DNA from: Verrucomicrobiota bacterium
GTDB lineage: Bacteria; Bacteroidota; Bacteroidia; Chitinophagales; UBA8649
DNA length: 38,778 bases
Direction: 5' to 3'
Assembly (NCBI GenBank): GCA_017853115.1
Contig: JAFMKE010000005.1
Coordinates: 1 to 38,778 of the forward strand
Below, piece after piece: positions 17,401 through 24,589 of the stretch. Position 1 is the stretch's first letter. The number at the start of each line of letters is the position of its first letter. The notes beneath the pieces were generated by a model that did no database searches, was not told where the DNA came from, and saw only the letters and a program-made list of their open reading frames with translations. Both the position numbers and the translations under genes were made by a program.

Positions 17401-18181
17401 CATCATTCTTTACAAGAGGACCAGCCAGGTTTACGTTAACTAAATCAAAACGCCATCTATCCAAGGAAGACTGCACTTCAACACCACCAGCTAATTTACG
17501 CGCACCACCTTTAGTTGAGATATTGATTACTCCCGAAGTAGAGTTTCCAAACTTCGCAGAAACACCACCCGTGATAATATCAATTTGTTCAACAGCTGAA
17601 ACCGGAAGGTTAACCGTACCATTTACACGTATACCATCTACATAATAAACGATTGCATCTCCACGACCACCACGAATGTTAATCCCTCCTCCTTTATCTG
17701 ACTGCTGCACACCAGCAGTTGTTGAGGCAATATTTTGAATATTACGTGTAGGTAAATCGGCAATATCCTCTGCAGTAACGGTATTTTTGGAGGACGTTTC
17801 ACCTGCATCAATCAACGGAACCTTATACTGCACTACAACTACCTCTTCAATGATTTGCTCAGAAGGAGATAATCGTTTGTCCATGTATGTGGTTTGGTCA
17901 TTTTTAACAACCACACCCAATTCACGAATAGTCGTGTATCCAATGTTTGAAAATTGTACATCGTACTTACCCGGACTCAATGGTTTAATCGAGTAAAAAC
18001 CATCAAAATCTGTAGTAGCTCCAACACCAGTTGGTTTTCCGTTCTCCACAATTGCTACCGATGCGAAGGGAATACCTTCACCGTTTTCATCAGTAATCTT
18101 TCCACTAATCTCACCACTTTGAGCAAAAAGACCAAGAGAAAGTATGGAAAACACGAGCGCTAAAAAGTAATTTTTCTGCAT
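14447..18181 (-). CDS. TonB-dependent receptor with N-terminal carboxypeptidase-regulatory-like domain
   Basis: A 1244 aa outer-membrane receptor. Signal peptide 1-21 (ends SLGLFAQS). An Ig-like CarboxypepD_reg domain follows at about 24-110 (GEISGKITDENGEGIPFASV, then STYLE DFDGFYSIKPLSPGKY). The plug domain is at about 125-230 (VTAEDIADLPTRNIQNIA, INIRGGRGD, YYVDGIRVNG, VSAKFGNSTSGVINI), and a long 22-strand-type barrel ends RRVYLGASINF with a terminal aromatic residue. TonB-dependent receptors take up large or scarce substrates using proton motive force. No SusD-type lipoprotein lies beside it, so it is not a SusC of a classical polysaccharide locus. It is the first gene of the three-gene operon; the substrate cannot be read from the sequence. 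Confidence 0.9.
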   Translation of the reverse strand: MQKNYFLALVFSILSLGLFAQSGEISGKITDENGEGIPFASVAIVENGKPTGVGATTDFDGFYSIKPLSPGKYDVQFSNIGYTTIRELGVVVKNDQTTYMDKRLSPSEQIIEEVVVVQYKVPLIDAGETSSKNTVTAEDIADLPTRNIQNIASTTAGVQQSDKGGGINIRGGRGDAIVYYVDGIRVNGTVNLPVSAVEQIDIITGGVSAKFGNSTSGVINISTKGGARKLAGGVEVQSSLDRWRFDLVNVNLAGPLVKNDEGQTVIGYAINGEFQRQKDPRPSAVDMYKVKDEIFESIQERPLVLTEEGILTTRAELLTFDSLEVNNIKRNTVDNQARLNAKFDFRLGDGKFLTIGGNMDYKQFHQWIEGYSLLNFENNPLYKEQNYKTFIRFSQNFSKNLEEGQKQGPIQNGFYEVQFDFEKYKREYEDDSHGKDYWNYGYIGAFDVVRTPVFSPSENSEFWELSNFTDSEVYFTPSDVNAQGSAYTETFFDLTGTPNEEGQNFIAGGIQDLQASLALVNGERAEIPYNIWFNTGRQYNGVGVDNDDEKYRFQINSGFDVLKPGAESRNKHSITFGIEAEQFVQRRHAISPLSLWDAANANVNNHLEFDRDNPFFYNNGVLTPVNGAPIFFSDSIYYGYTPVSFNEDGERIQSYFDENFREANGIAPDSFINVSAFPLEAFDISYFSPDELIGIEYNGLTPVQRDYRGYDVYGNRTSGAVSFADFWEKRDENGVNTRPIAPFMPLYAAGYIEDKFQLKDLTFRLGFRVDRYDANQQVLQDPYSVFGSLTADEFGGDRPDNIGGDYAVYTSDGTTGGSVVGYRDGDTFYDKEGVQVRNYNSLGSSQAVPVKSDEQGDNTRDENYRLDLAFEDYKTQYVFMPRLQFSFNITDNALFFAHYDVLSQTPQSRISGGFRVNRSIGSPLDYYFFDQNGASAINNPNLRPETTVDFQLGFKQKVTASSAITFSAYYKEFRDQIQVRRYDGVNGAQGNLYYSFDNIDFGNTKGFEFGYDLRRTKNIRITANYTLQFAEGTGSDDATQIQVVRNSGTNFRSVNPLDFDSRHSMNVSFDYRFGEGKDYDGPVTKKGKQILSNFGVNLLAQARSGTPYTRQENVTPDAANGGRATTLGYINGSRIGWNYRMDLKVSKSFSVELAKKNEDKDGKRLYFDVYLWIDNVIGTANVVDVYRYTGSPDNDGFLESALGQLTSESAVSPQSYRDLYNAKVNSPNKYTAPRRVYLGASINF

Positions 18182-18214
18182 ATCTAATTGTTTAACATTT
18201 TTTTAACAACTTGC

Positions 18215-18243
18215 CAAAGTTAATTAAAATATTAAGAAACAAA
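18215..18243 (-). promoter_or_regulatory. Promoter of the TonB-receptor operon
   Basis: On the minus strand a TTTG (18243-18240) is followed after 17 bases by TAACTTTG (18222-18215), matching the Bacteroidota -33 and -7 elements. The -7 box is 34 bases before the receptor ATG. The inverted repeat ACTCA-TT-TGAGT at 18244-18255 abuts the -33 box and could be a regulator site. Confidence 0.7.
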
Positions 18244-18297
18244 ACTCATTTGAGTGTCAAAAGTTAAAGATTTTATAACAAGGATATGACTTCGCAT

Positions 18298-19227
18298 TTA
18301 TTCGTCGAATGCGGTTAATATTTTTTGGGCCAAAATATCCGCTAACTTCAGCTTGGACTGATGTGTCCAACCCGCCACATGTGTAGAGAAAAGTACTTTT
18401 CGGGTAGCTTGTAAAGCAGCAATTTGTTCTTTTTCTTTGACCGAATATGAAGAAATTTGCTCATTTTCGAAGACATCGATACAGGCTCCCAAGACTTTTC
18501 CCTCAAGAAGCCCTTCGAGGAGGTATTCTTGATTGAGTACTTTTCCGCGCGAAGTATTAATAAGGTAGAATGGTTTATGCATGCGATTGATAAAATCACG
18601 ATTAAGGAAATTTCGCGTATCATCTGTTAGAGGGAGATGAATAGATAAAACATCCACTTCGGAATAAATTTGTTCTAAATCCGCATATTGTGCATAAGGA
18701 CTTTTTGTTGTTTTATATTTATCGTAATACAATACATCAACATCAAAACCACTTAACTTCTTAGCTAGGGCCTGCCCGGTGTTTCCAAAACCAATTAAAC
18801 CTACAGTTTTTCCGCCCAGCTCTTCTCCTCGATTGTCCTCACGATGCCAATCAAAATGAATAACATCTCGGTGCGCGTCTTGAAGCTTATTAAATAAGGC
18901 GAGTAGCATACCAATAGCATGCTCAGCCACCGCATCTCTATTCCCTTCAGGCGAATTGAATACCCGCACTCCTTTTCGGTGCGCTTCATCCAAATCAATA
19001 ATCTCCAAGCCGCTTCCCAACCTGCCGATAACTTTCAAGTTTTTACTTTTAGCCAAAAAATCAGCATCTACATTAATCTTACTGTTAATGACTAAAATAT
19101 CAAAATCAGCAATCACCGCTTCTACTTCCTTTTGGTTAATATTTGGCAAGTAGATTGTTTTCACCCCTGCCGCTTGAAGCTTGTCTATTAATAGTTGATG
19201 AACTTGGTCGGTAATCAGCGCTTGCAT
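18298..19227 (-). CDS. D-isomer-specific 2-hydroxyacid dehydrogenase (phosphoglycerate dehydrogenase-like)
   Basis: NAD-dependent oxidoreductase of the D-2-hydroxyacid family, 309 aa. The N-terminal catalytic segment has KNLKVIGRLGSGLEIIDL, and the Rossmann fold has TVGLIGFGNTGQALAKKL (GxGxxG) followed by an acidic Asp in LYYDKYK. The catalytic set is visible: Arg in LINTSRGKVLNQEYLL, Glu in DVFENEQ and His in FSTHVAGWTHQSKLKL. It lacks the C-terminal ACT domain of long SerA proteins, so it may be a short 3-phosphoglycerate dehydrogenase or act on another 2-hydroxyacid. The start ATG overlaps the rsmA stop by one base, so the two genes are translationally coupled. Confidence 0.85.
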   Translation of the reverse strand: MQALITDQVHQLLIDKLQAAGVKTIYLPNINQKEVEAVIADFDILVINSKINVDADFLAKSKNLKVIGRLGSGLEIIDLDEAHRKGVRVFNSPEGNRDAVAEHAIGMLLALFNKLQDAHRDVIHFDWHREDNRGEELGGKTVGLIGFGNTGQALAKKLSGFDVDVLYYDKYKTTKSPYAQYADLEQIYSEVDVLSIHLPLTDDTRNFLNRDFINRMHKPFYLINTSRGKVLNQEYLLEGLLEGKVLGACIDVFENEQISSYSVKEKEQIAALQATRKVLFSTHVAGWTHQSKLKLADILAQKILTAFDE

Positions 19228-20006
19228 TATTTCTGAGTTGCTATTAGTTTAACTAAATTAAGAAAGTCATCAAGTGATAATTGCTCGGGTCTTAAATTGA
19301 ACAAATCGAGACCTTTAACTTCTTTGTCACGAAGCAGTTGTTTGAGGCTATTTCTAAGGGTCTTTCTTCGCTGGTTAAAAGCCAATTTAACCACTTGCTT
19401 GAAGAGCTGCTGGTCGATATCAAAATCTTGCGCACGTCTTTTCATTACCATCACACCACTCAGCACTTTGGGTGGTGGATTAAATGCTTCACGGGGAACA
19501 TCAAAAAGATACTCAGTCTCATAGTACAACTGAGTCAAGACGCTTATCACCCCATAGGTCTTAGATCCTTCTTTGGCACAAATTCGAGCTGCTACTTCTT
19601 TTTGAAACATCCCGAGCATCAAAGGAATCTTATCTTTATGATCCAGGATATGAAAAACAATCTGTGAGGAAATGTTGTAGGGGAAATTACCCACCACCGC
19701 ATAATTCTTAGCAAAAACATCTTGTAAATCCAGTTGAAGAAAATCTGCTGCTATCACCTTTCCCTTTAACAATGGGTATTCTTTCTCGAGGTGCTCAACC
19801 CAACGCTTATCGAACTCCACCAGTTTATAATCCGTTCGATCTTGGAGTAAGGCACTTAATGCTCCTGCACCAGGTCCAACCTCCAATAAAGGAAGATTGC
19901 CTGCACAAGCAAGTATAGCTTCATAAATTCGCGACAACACCGAGCGATCATTCAGGAAATGTTGCCCTAAAGACTTATTCAACCGGATATCTTGATGTTT
20001 TGCCAC
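19227..20006 (-). CDS. rsmA: 16S rRNA dimethyladenosine transferase RsmA (KsgA)
   Basis: Makes the N6,N6-dimethyl adenines near the 3' end of 16S rRNA (helix 45), a late step of 30S assembly. Motifs include KSLGQHFLND, LLEVGPGAGALSALL (SAM motif I) and VVGNFPYNISSQIVFHIL (motif IV, NxPY). The basic C-terminal RNA-binding domain has VKLAFNQRRKTLRNSLKQLL. The start is uncertain: a GTG at 20006 gives a 260 aa protein with about ten residues before KSLGQHFL, close to E. coli, while a TTG at 20027 adds seven residues. No ATG is available in this region. It overlaps the dehydrogenase by one base and diverges from pepA. Confidence 0.92.
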   Translation of the reverse strand: MAKHQDIRLNKSLGQHFLNDRSVLSRIYEAILACAGNLPLLEVGPGAGALSALLQDRTDYKLVEFDKRWVEHLEKEYPLLKGKVIAADFLQLDLQDVFAKNYAVVGNFPYNISSQIVFHILDHKDKIPLMLGMFQKEVAARICAKEGSKTYGVISVLTQLYYETEYLFDVPREAFNPPPKVLSGVMVMKRRAQDFDIDQQLFKQVVKLAFNQRRKTLRNSLKQLLRDKEVKGLDLFNLRPEQLSLDDFLNLVKLIATQK

Positions 20007-20034
20007 GGATACTAATTTAGGTAACAAATATTGC

Positions 20035-20042
20035 TATTTTTG
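20035..20042 (+). promoter_or_regulatory. Candidate -7 element for pepA
   Basis: TATTTTTG fits TAnnTTTG and lies 20 bases before the pepA ATG, in the short gap to divergent rsmA. The -33 region has no good TTG, so confidence is limited. Confidence 0.4.
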
Positions 20043-20062
20043 TAAACTATTCAAGTAGATGT

Positions 20063-21457
20063 ATGGAACAAATTAAACTAAGTAATAAAAGAAGCAGTCA
20101 GAGTCCTCATCTTCTTTATCTCTCAGATAAACTTTCTCTTGTGGATGGAATGCCGGCATACGCAGCAAAATTCATTGAGGAAGGGAAAGACAAAAACTTT
20201 CTAAGTTTTTCAGGTGATAAAGGGATAATTGCGACCATTAAGGCGGAAGAATCGTTAGAAAAATGTAGACGAGCGGGGCATCAGTTTTTTCAATATGCAA
20301 AAAACGAAAACATTTGGAATTGGAACCTTGAAGGTAAGGCTTCGGAAGAACAAAAACTCGCTTTTCTTGAAGGTCTTGCCTTATCTACCTATACCTTCAA
20401 CAAATACAAGAGTAAAAAAGAAGAGCAGACCATACACATCCATGCAGATGGAATAGATGAATCGAAACTGAAAGAATTGGGGTCTGTTGTAGCTGCTACT
20501 TGTATAGCACGAACGCTGGTGAATGAGCCTCATTGTTTTTTAAATGCGACGCAATATTCGAAGGAGATTAAATCATTGGCCAAAACCTTTGGGTTTTCGC
20601 TGAAGGTATGGGACAAAGAAAAAATAACCAAAGAGAAAATGGGTGGTATACTCGGCGTGAATCGCGGTAGTATTCAAGAGCCTACTTTCAATATTCTCGA
20701 GTACAAACCATCCCATGCTGTTAATAAACAAGCAATTGTTTTAGTAGGTAAAGGTGTTATGTATGATACGGGTGGATTAAGTTTAAAACCGACACCCAAT
20801 AGTATGGACATGATGAAGAGCGACATGGGTGGCTCAGCTGCAGTAGTTGGTGCATTTTGTGCAGTAGCTGCTCAGAAGCTCCCGATTCATCTCGTTGGAC
20901 TTATTCCAGCAACTGATAACCGACCTGGGCTGGATGCCATAGCCCCAGGAGATGTGCTTACCATGTATAGTGGAAAAACGGTGGAAGTATTAAATACCGA
21001 TGCTGAAGGGAGATTGGTATTGGCTGATGCATTGCATTATGCCAAACGTTTAAAGCCTGAATTAGTTATGGATTTTGCCACCCTAACTGGAGCCGCTGCA
21101 CGAGCTTTAGGACCACAAGGAATTGCCTGTATGGGTAATGCTCCAGAAACTACCAAAGATGCTTTAAAAGCGAGTGGACAAGCAGTACATGAACGCTTAT
21201 TGGAGTTTCCGATGTGGGAAGAGTATGAAAGTATGCTGAAGTCCGAAATTGCCGACATCAACAACTTGGGTGGTCCAGTTGCAGGACAAACTACAGCGGG
21301 GATGTTTTTACAACATTTTGTTGATTATCCTTGGATGCATTTTGACATAGCTGGGATGGCCTTTTTACAAAAACCTGATTCATATCGAGGTAAGAACGGT
21401 ACGGGCGTAGGTGTTCGTTTGTTGTATAATTTTCTTAAAAATAGAAGTCAAGCCTAA
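20063..21457 (+). CDS. Leucyl aminopeptidase, M17 family
   Basis: Hexameric dimetal aminopeptidase that removes N-terminal residues from peptides in the cytosol. The 464 aa protein keeps the M17 active site: LVGKGVMYDTGGLSLKP (Lys and Asp metal ligands), MDMMKSDMGGSAAVVGA (Asp) and VLNTDAEGRLVLADAL (Asp, Glu and the catalytic Arg). The C-terminal part ends with GQTTAGMFLQHFV and YRGKNGTGVGVRLL. The N-terminal 150 residues are the less conserved macro-like domain. The stop codon overlaps the pdxA start by one base (TAATG), so the two genes form a coupled pair. Some M17 relatives are cysteinylglycinases, and activity cannot be resolved here. Confidence 0.93.
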   Translation: MEQIKLSNKRSSQSPHLLYLSDKLSLVDGMPAYAAKFIEEGKDKNFLSFSGDKGIIATIKAEESLEKCRRAGHQFFQYAKNENIWNWNLEGKASEEQKLAFLEGLALSTYTFNKYKSKKEEQTIHIHADGIDESKLKELGSVVAATCIARTLVNEPHCFLNATQYSKEIKSLAKTFGFSLKVWDKEKITKEKMGGILGVNRGSIQEPTFNILEYKPSHAVNKQAIVLVGKGVMYDTGGLSLKPTPNSMDMMKSDMGGSAAVVGAFCAVAAQKLPIHLVGLIPATDNRPGLDAIAPGDVLTMYSGKTVEVLNTDAEGRLVLADALHYAKRLKPELVMDFATLTGAAARALGPQGIACMGNAPETTKDALKASGQAVHERLLEFPMWEEYESMLKSEIADINNLGGPVAGQTTAGMFLQHFVDYPWMHFDIAGMAFLQKPDSYRGKNGTGVGVRLLYNFLKNRSQA

Positions 21458-22527
21458 TGCAAGATAAAAAACCTGTAATTGGTATTACCATCGGAGACAT
21501 TAATGGAATTGGTCCCGAAGTTATAATCAAATTACTCTCAGACGATCGAATCTATCAGTTTTGCACCCCTGTCGTTTATGGATCTACTCGTGTATTATCC
21601 TTTTATAAGAAATTATTAAATGATAAACGATTCCGCTACAGTAGTTTGACCGATTGGTCCAAGCTCATGGATAAACAAACGAATGTCGTGAGTACGATAG
21701 TTGATCAGCCTGAGATTGAAGTTGGTAAAGAAACTGAAATTGCTGGCAAGTATGCATTAGATGCTATTAATCAAGCCATTAGCGATTGGAAAGAAGGAAA
21801 GATCGATGCGCTTATCACTGCGCCAATCAACAAACATAATGTGGCCAAAGCTGCGGAAGGTAGTTTCACCGGGCATACAGAATATCTCGCTCGAGAAACA
21901 GGGGCAAAAGACAGCCTTATGATATTATTCGCAGATAACATCCGCATGGGCTTAGTTACCAATCATATTCCAGTAAGCGAGATCAGTTCAAAACTTAATA
22001 AAGAAATTGTCCAGCAGAAAATAGAAATGCTCAATAGAAGCCTTGTTCAAGACTTTTTCCTTAACAAACCTCGAATTGCAGTACTATCATTGAATCCACA
22101 TGCGGGGGATAAAGGATTAATTGGTTCTGAAGAGCTCGAGATTTTAGTTCCTGCCATTAACCAATGCTACCGCAACGGAATTTTAGCCTTTGGTCCTTAC
22201 CCTGCTGATGGCTTGTTCGGCTCGGGCAATTTCAAAAAATTCGATGCCGTGTTAGCTATTTATCATGATCAAGGCCTAGCTCCATTCAAAGCCTTGACGT
22301 TTGACGATGGCGTAAATTTTACTGCTGGTTTAGATATCATTCGAACCTCTCCCGATCACGGAACAGCCTTTGATATAGCAGGCAAAAATTTGGCTTCTCC
22401 GCAATCTATGCGTCAAGCATTATTTGCTGCTCTCGATATTGTAGAAAGTCGCGCGGAATATAAGGAATGGACAGAGGATAAGCTAAAAACCCGCAATCGA
22501 AAAAGTAGATCCAGAAAAATGGATTAA
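21457..22527 (+). CDS. pdxA: 4-hydroxythreonine-4-phosphate dehydrogenase PdxA
   Basis: Oxidises 4-phosphohydroxy-L-threonine in the DXP-dependent pathway to pyridoxal 5'-phosphate. The 356 aa protein has ITIGDINGIGPEVIIKLL at the N-terminus, the metal-binding His in FTGHTEYLA, and LSLNPHAGDKGLIG and YHDQGLAPFKAL with further metal-site His residues. It ends DIIRTSPDHGTAFDIAGK plus a basic tail (RKSRSRKMD). It is coupled to the aminopeptidase by a one-base overlap. Its stop overlaps the stop of convergent def by 2 bases within the shared TTAA (22524-22527). Confidence 0.95.
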   Translation: MQDKKPVIGITIGDINGIGPEVIIKLLSDDRIYQFCTPVVYGSTRVLSFYKKLLNDKRFRYSSLTDWSKLMDKQTNVVSTIVDQPEIEVGKETEIAGKYALDAINQAISDWKEGKIDALITAPINKHNVAKAAEGSFTGHTEYLARETGAKDSLMILFADNIRMGLVTNHIPVSEISSKLNKEIVQQKIEMLNRSLVQDFFLNKPRIAVLSLNPHAGDKGLIGSEELEILVPAINQCYRNGILAFGPYPADGLFGSGNFKKFDAVLAIYHDQGLAPFKALTFDDGVNFTAGLDIIRTSPDHGTAFDIAGKNLASPQSMRQALFAALDIVESRAEYKEWTEDKLKTRNRKSRSRKMD

Positions 22528-23078
22528 TTTGGAAATCTCATTCGATACTTCACATCAATTTTCCCTTCACTAATTCTTCGAAGTCTTTTATTTAGTAACT
22601 TCTTTTTTAGTGGTTTCAAGTGATCGATGAAAAGAATTCCTTCTATATGATCATATTCATGCTGAATGACACGCGCTGTCATTCCGTCGAAAGTCTTGGT
22701 ATGTTCTTTAAAATCTTTATCCAAATACTTGATGGTGATGGTATCTTTACGATAAACGTCTTCTCGAATATCAGGTATACTCAGACAACCTTCTTCAAAA
22801 GCCCACTCTGTTCCAGTTTCCTCAATCATCTCTGCATTGATAAACACCTCACGGATTCCTTTGTCCTCTTCGCCTTCATCCATCATCAAGGTACTATCGA
22901 TAATAAACAAACGAATCGATAAGCCGATTTGAGGGGCAGCTAAACCGACTCCACTTGCTTTCTCCATCGTGTTTTCCATATCCTCGATCAACTGCTTTAA
23001 GTTGGGATACTCCGCATCTATATCATTCGCCACTTGTTTTAAAACAGGGTCGCCATACGCTACAATTGGTAAAATCAT
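22524..23078 (-). CDS. def: Peptide deformylase
   Basis: Removes the formyl group from nascent N-terminal methionine. The 184 aa protein has all three metal and active-site motifs: GVGLAAPQIG (motif 1), EGCLSIPDI (motif 2, Cys ligand) and VIQHEYDHIEGILF (motif 3, HExxH). The N-terminus ILPIVAYGDPVLKQVA is typical. An acidic insertion (MMDEGEEDKGIR, about 77-88) lies between motifs 1 and 2. It overlaps the ruvX stop by one base (TAATG), so it is the downstream member of a ruvX-def pair. Confidence 0.97.
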   Translation of the reverse strand: MILPIVAYGDPVLKQVANDIDAEYPNLKQLIEDMENTMEKASGVGLAAPQIGLSIRLFIIDSTLMMDEGEEDKGIREVFINAEMIEETGTEWAFEEGCLSIPDIREDVYRKDTITIKYLDKDFKEHTKTFDGMTARVIQHEYDHIEGILFIDHLKPLKKKLLNKRLRRISEGKIDVKYRMRFPN

Positions 23079-23491
23079 TATTGTGTTTTTTGCAAGTAAG
23101 TTTGTAAAATTAAGGTCGCACTAATTTCATCAACAATCTCTTTTTGCTGTCTTTTCTTCTTTTTCATTCCAGACATCAGCATACTTTGTTTAGCCATTTT
23201 GGAAGTAAAACGTTCATCTACCCAATGCATGGGAATCGATGGGTATAGGCGGTTCAGTTTTTCCGCAAATTCTTCAATTGCCTCGGCTACCTGAGATTTG
23301 GTATTATCCAGATTCTTAGATTCACCAATCACAAAAGAATCAACTTCTTCTTGGGCCAAATAGTTCTTGATAAAGGCAAAAACATCGTTGGTTGGTACAG
23401 TGGGCAGACCAGTACAAATTAGCTGAAGCGGATCTGTGACTGCCAGTCCTACCCTTTTCTTTCCGTAGTCTATTGCTAAAATTCTTCCCAT
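23078..23491 (-). CDS. ruvX: Putative pre-16S rRNA nuclease / Holliday-junction resolvase-like RuvX (YqgF)
   Basis: A 137 aa RNase H-fold protein of the YqgF family, linked in E. coli to processing of the 16S rRNA 5' end. Motifs: MGRILAIDYGKKRVGLAVTD with the first catalytic Asp, SFVIGESKNLD, then IPMHWVDERFTSKMAKQSM (Asp and Glu), and VDEISATLILQTYL (final Asp). The ATG is separated from the terminator hairpin of the upstream rpmA gene by only the 7-base T-rich run, so the hairpin would lie in its leader if ruvX is read through from rplU-rpmA. I see no good promoter of its own in the 56-base gap. Confidence 0.93.
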   Translation of the reverse strand: MGRILAIDYGKKRVGLAVTDPLQLICTGLPTVPTNDVFAFIKNYLAQEEVDSFVIGESKNLDNTKSQVAEAIEEFAEKLNRLYPSIPMHWVDERFTSKMAKQSMLMSGMKKKKRQQKEIVDEISATLILQTYLQKTQ

Positions 23492-23523
23492 AAAAAATAA
23501 AGGCTCTTGAGTTAAGAGCCTTT
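23492..23523 (-). terminator. Rho-independent terminator after rplU-rpmA
   Basis: A perfect 10-base-pair stem (AAAGGCTCTT at 23499-23508 with AAGAGCCTTT at 23514-23523) closes a 5-base loop. On the minus strand it is followed by A and a run of six T that ends directly at the ruvX ATG. It lies 25 bases after the rpmA stop. The plus strand has only a weak T tract, so it acts mainly for the minus strand. Confidence 0.88.
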
Positions 23524-23547
23524 ACAAATTTAAACGTTTATTGGAGA

Positions 23548-24135
23548 TTAAGCATTCAATTCTTTCGCTTGCTCTATCCATGCATGCCAACCTTCCAAGC
23601 TTGTCATACTATCTTGCGCTTCGATTTCGGCTATTTTTTCATCTGTTAATGCGATTAAATCAGCAAAAGTATTAATACCCACTGCATTCAAGCGCTTGGC
23701 AAATGCTGGACCTACACCATCTAATTTTTTCAAATCATCACCTTTTGAGGCCGCTTTTTTGGCTGCAGTCTTTTTCGGTGCTGCTGCAGGAGCTTCCTCA
23801 ACTGCTTTCTCCGCTTTCGGAGCTACTTCTTTTTTAGGCGCACTAGTTTTCTTAGCTACTTGTTTTTCTACGGTAGCCACATCAACCGGAGTAATAGAAA
23901 TGTAACGCTTATTACCTTTTCTGGTTGAAAAAGTTACTAAACCCGCTTCTTTGGCAAACAAGGTGTGATCCTTGCCCATACCTACACCTACACCAGCGTG
24001 AAATTTCGTTCCTCTTTGACGAACCAATATATTACCCGGAATAGCTGTTTGTCCACCAAACAATTTAACTCCTAATCGTTTACTTTCCGATTCACGTCCG
24101 TTTCTCGAACTACCCTGACCTTTCTTGTGAGCCAT
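23548..24135 (-). CDS. rpmA: Ribosomal protein bL27 with a C-terminal linker and helix-hairpin-helix domain
   Basis: Residues 1-86 are a complete bL27 ([55 protein letters not shown]), whose N-terminus reaches the peptidyl-transferase centre. The protein then continues to 195 aa. Residues 87-131 are a low-complexity Lys/Ala/Pro linker. Residues 132-195 are a compact domain, [20 protein letters not shown] plus [20 protein letters not shown], with a GVGP hairpin typical of HhH nucleic-acid binding. Usual L27 is about 85 residues. In flavobacteria I recall a very similar tail on L21, the adjacent gene, but L21 here is only 101 aa. This suggests that the domain is carried by the partner protein in this lineage. 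It is encoded 25 bases after rplU. Confidence 0.95.
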   Translation of the reverse strand: MAHKKGQGSSRNGRESESKRLGVKLFGGQTAIPGNILVRQRGTKFHAGVGVGMGKDHTLFAKEAGLVTFSTRKGNKRYISITPVDVATVEKQVAKKTSAPKKEVAPKAEKAVEEAPAAAPKKTAAKKAASKGDDLKKLDGVGPAFAKRLNAVGINTFADLIALTDEKIAEIEAQDSMTSLEGWHAWIEQAKELNA

Positions 24136-24160
24136 TTCTTTACTTTTTTACCTGTTAAAC

Positions 24161-24466
24161 TTACGATATCTTCTCAATAGAAACTTTCGTTAAATACTGT
24201 CTATGACCATTTTTAACTTTGTACCCTTTTCTTCTCTTCTTTTTGAAAACCAAAACTTTATCGCCTTTCAAATGCTCCACAATCTTGCCGGATACTTTAG
24301 CTTTCAAAGTTGGTGTTCCTACACTAACCTTTTCACCGTCAGCTTTTAATAAAACTTGGTCGAATTCAATCTTATCTCCTTCCTTACCTTCAAGACGGTG
24401 CACAAAAATTTGTTTACCCTCTTCTACTTTGAATTGCTGTCCAGCGATTTCTACTATTGCGTACAT
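24161..24466 (-). CDS. rplU: Ribosomal protein bL21
   Basis: Large-subunit protein that binds 23S rRNA. The 101 aa length is standard for bacteria. It begins MYAIVEIAGQQFKVEEGKQI, and the basic C-terminal motif KKKRRKGYKVKNGHRQYLTK is the L21 signature. It ends shortly after, with no extension, in contrast to the long L21 forms of many Bacteroidota. It is the first gene of the rplU-rpmA operon, with a TACCTTTG promoter element 21 bases upstream and a terminator after rpmA. Confidence 0.97.
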   Translation of the reverse strand: MYAIVEIAGQQFKVEEGKQIFVHRLEGKEGDKIEFDQVLLKADGEKVSVGTPTLKAKVSGKIVEHLKGDKVLVFKKKRRKGYKVKNGHRQYLTKVSIEKIS

Positions 24467-24486
24467 TACTCTTTAATTTTGGCTTG

Positions 24487-24494
24487 CAAAGGTA
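24487..24494 (-). promoter_or_regulatory. -7 element of the rplU-rpmA promoter
   Basis: The reverse strand reads TACCTTTG (TAnnTTTG), 21 bases before the rplU ATG, which predicts a leader of about 15 bases. The -33 region is T-rich without a clean TTG. The 123-base gap to the glycosyltransferase stop holds nothing else that I recognise. Confidence 0.55.
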
Positions 24495-24589
24495 ATTGTT
24501 TTATTTTGAAAAGGAAAATGTTTATCTAAAAAATTAATTGATGTTTTTTCCTTGAACAAATCGCTCCCTGAACGACTTATTGAGCTTAA

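Noticed and set aside
14447-18181. SusC/SusD-type polysaccharide utilisation locus, together with the GH2 enzyme
   Set aside because: There is no SusD-like gene next to the receptor, and the beta-galactosidase is 17 kb away on the other side of housekeeping genes.
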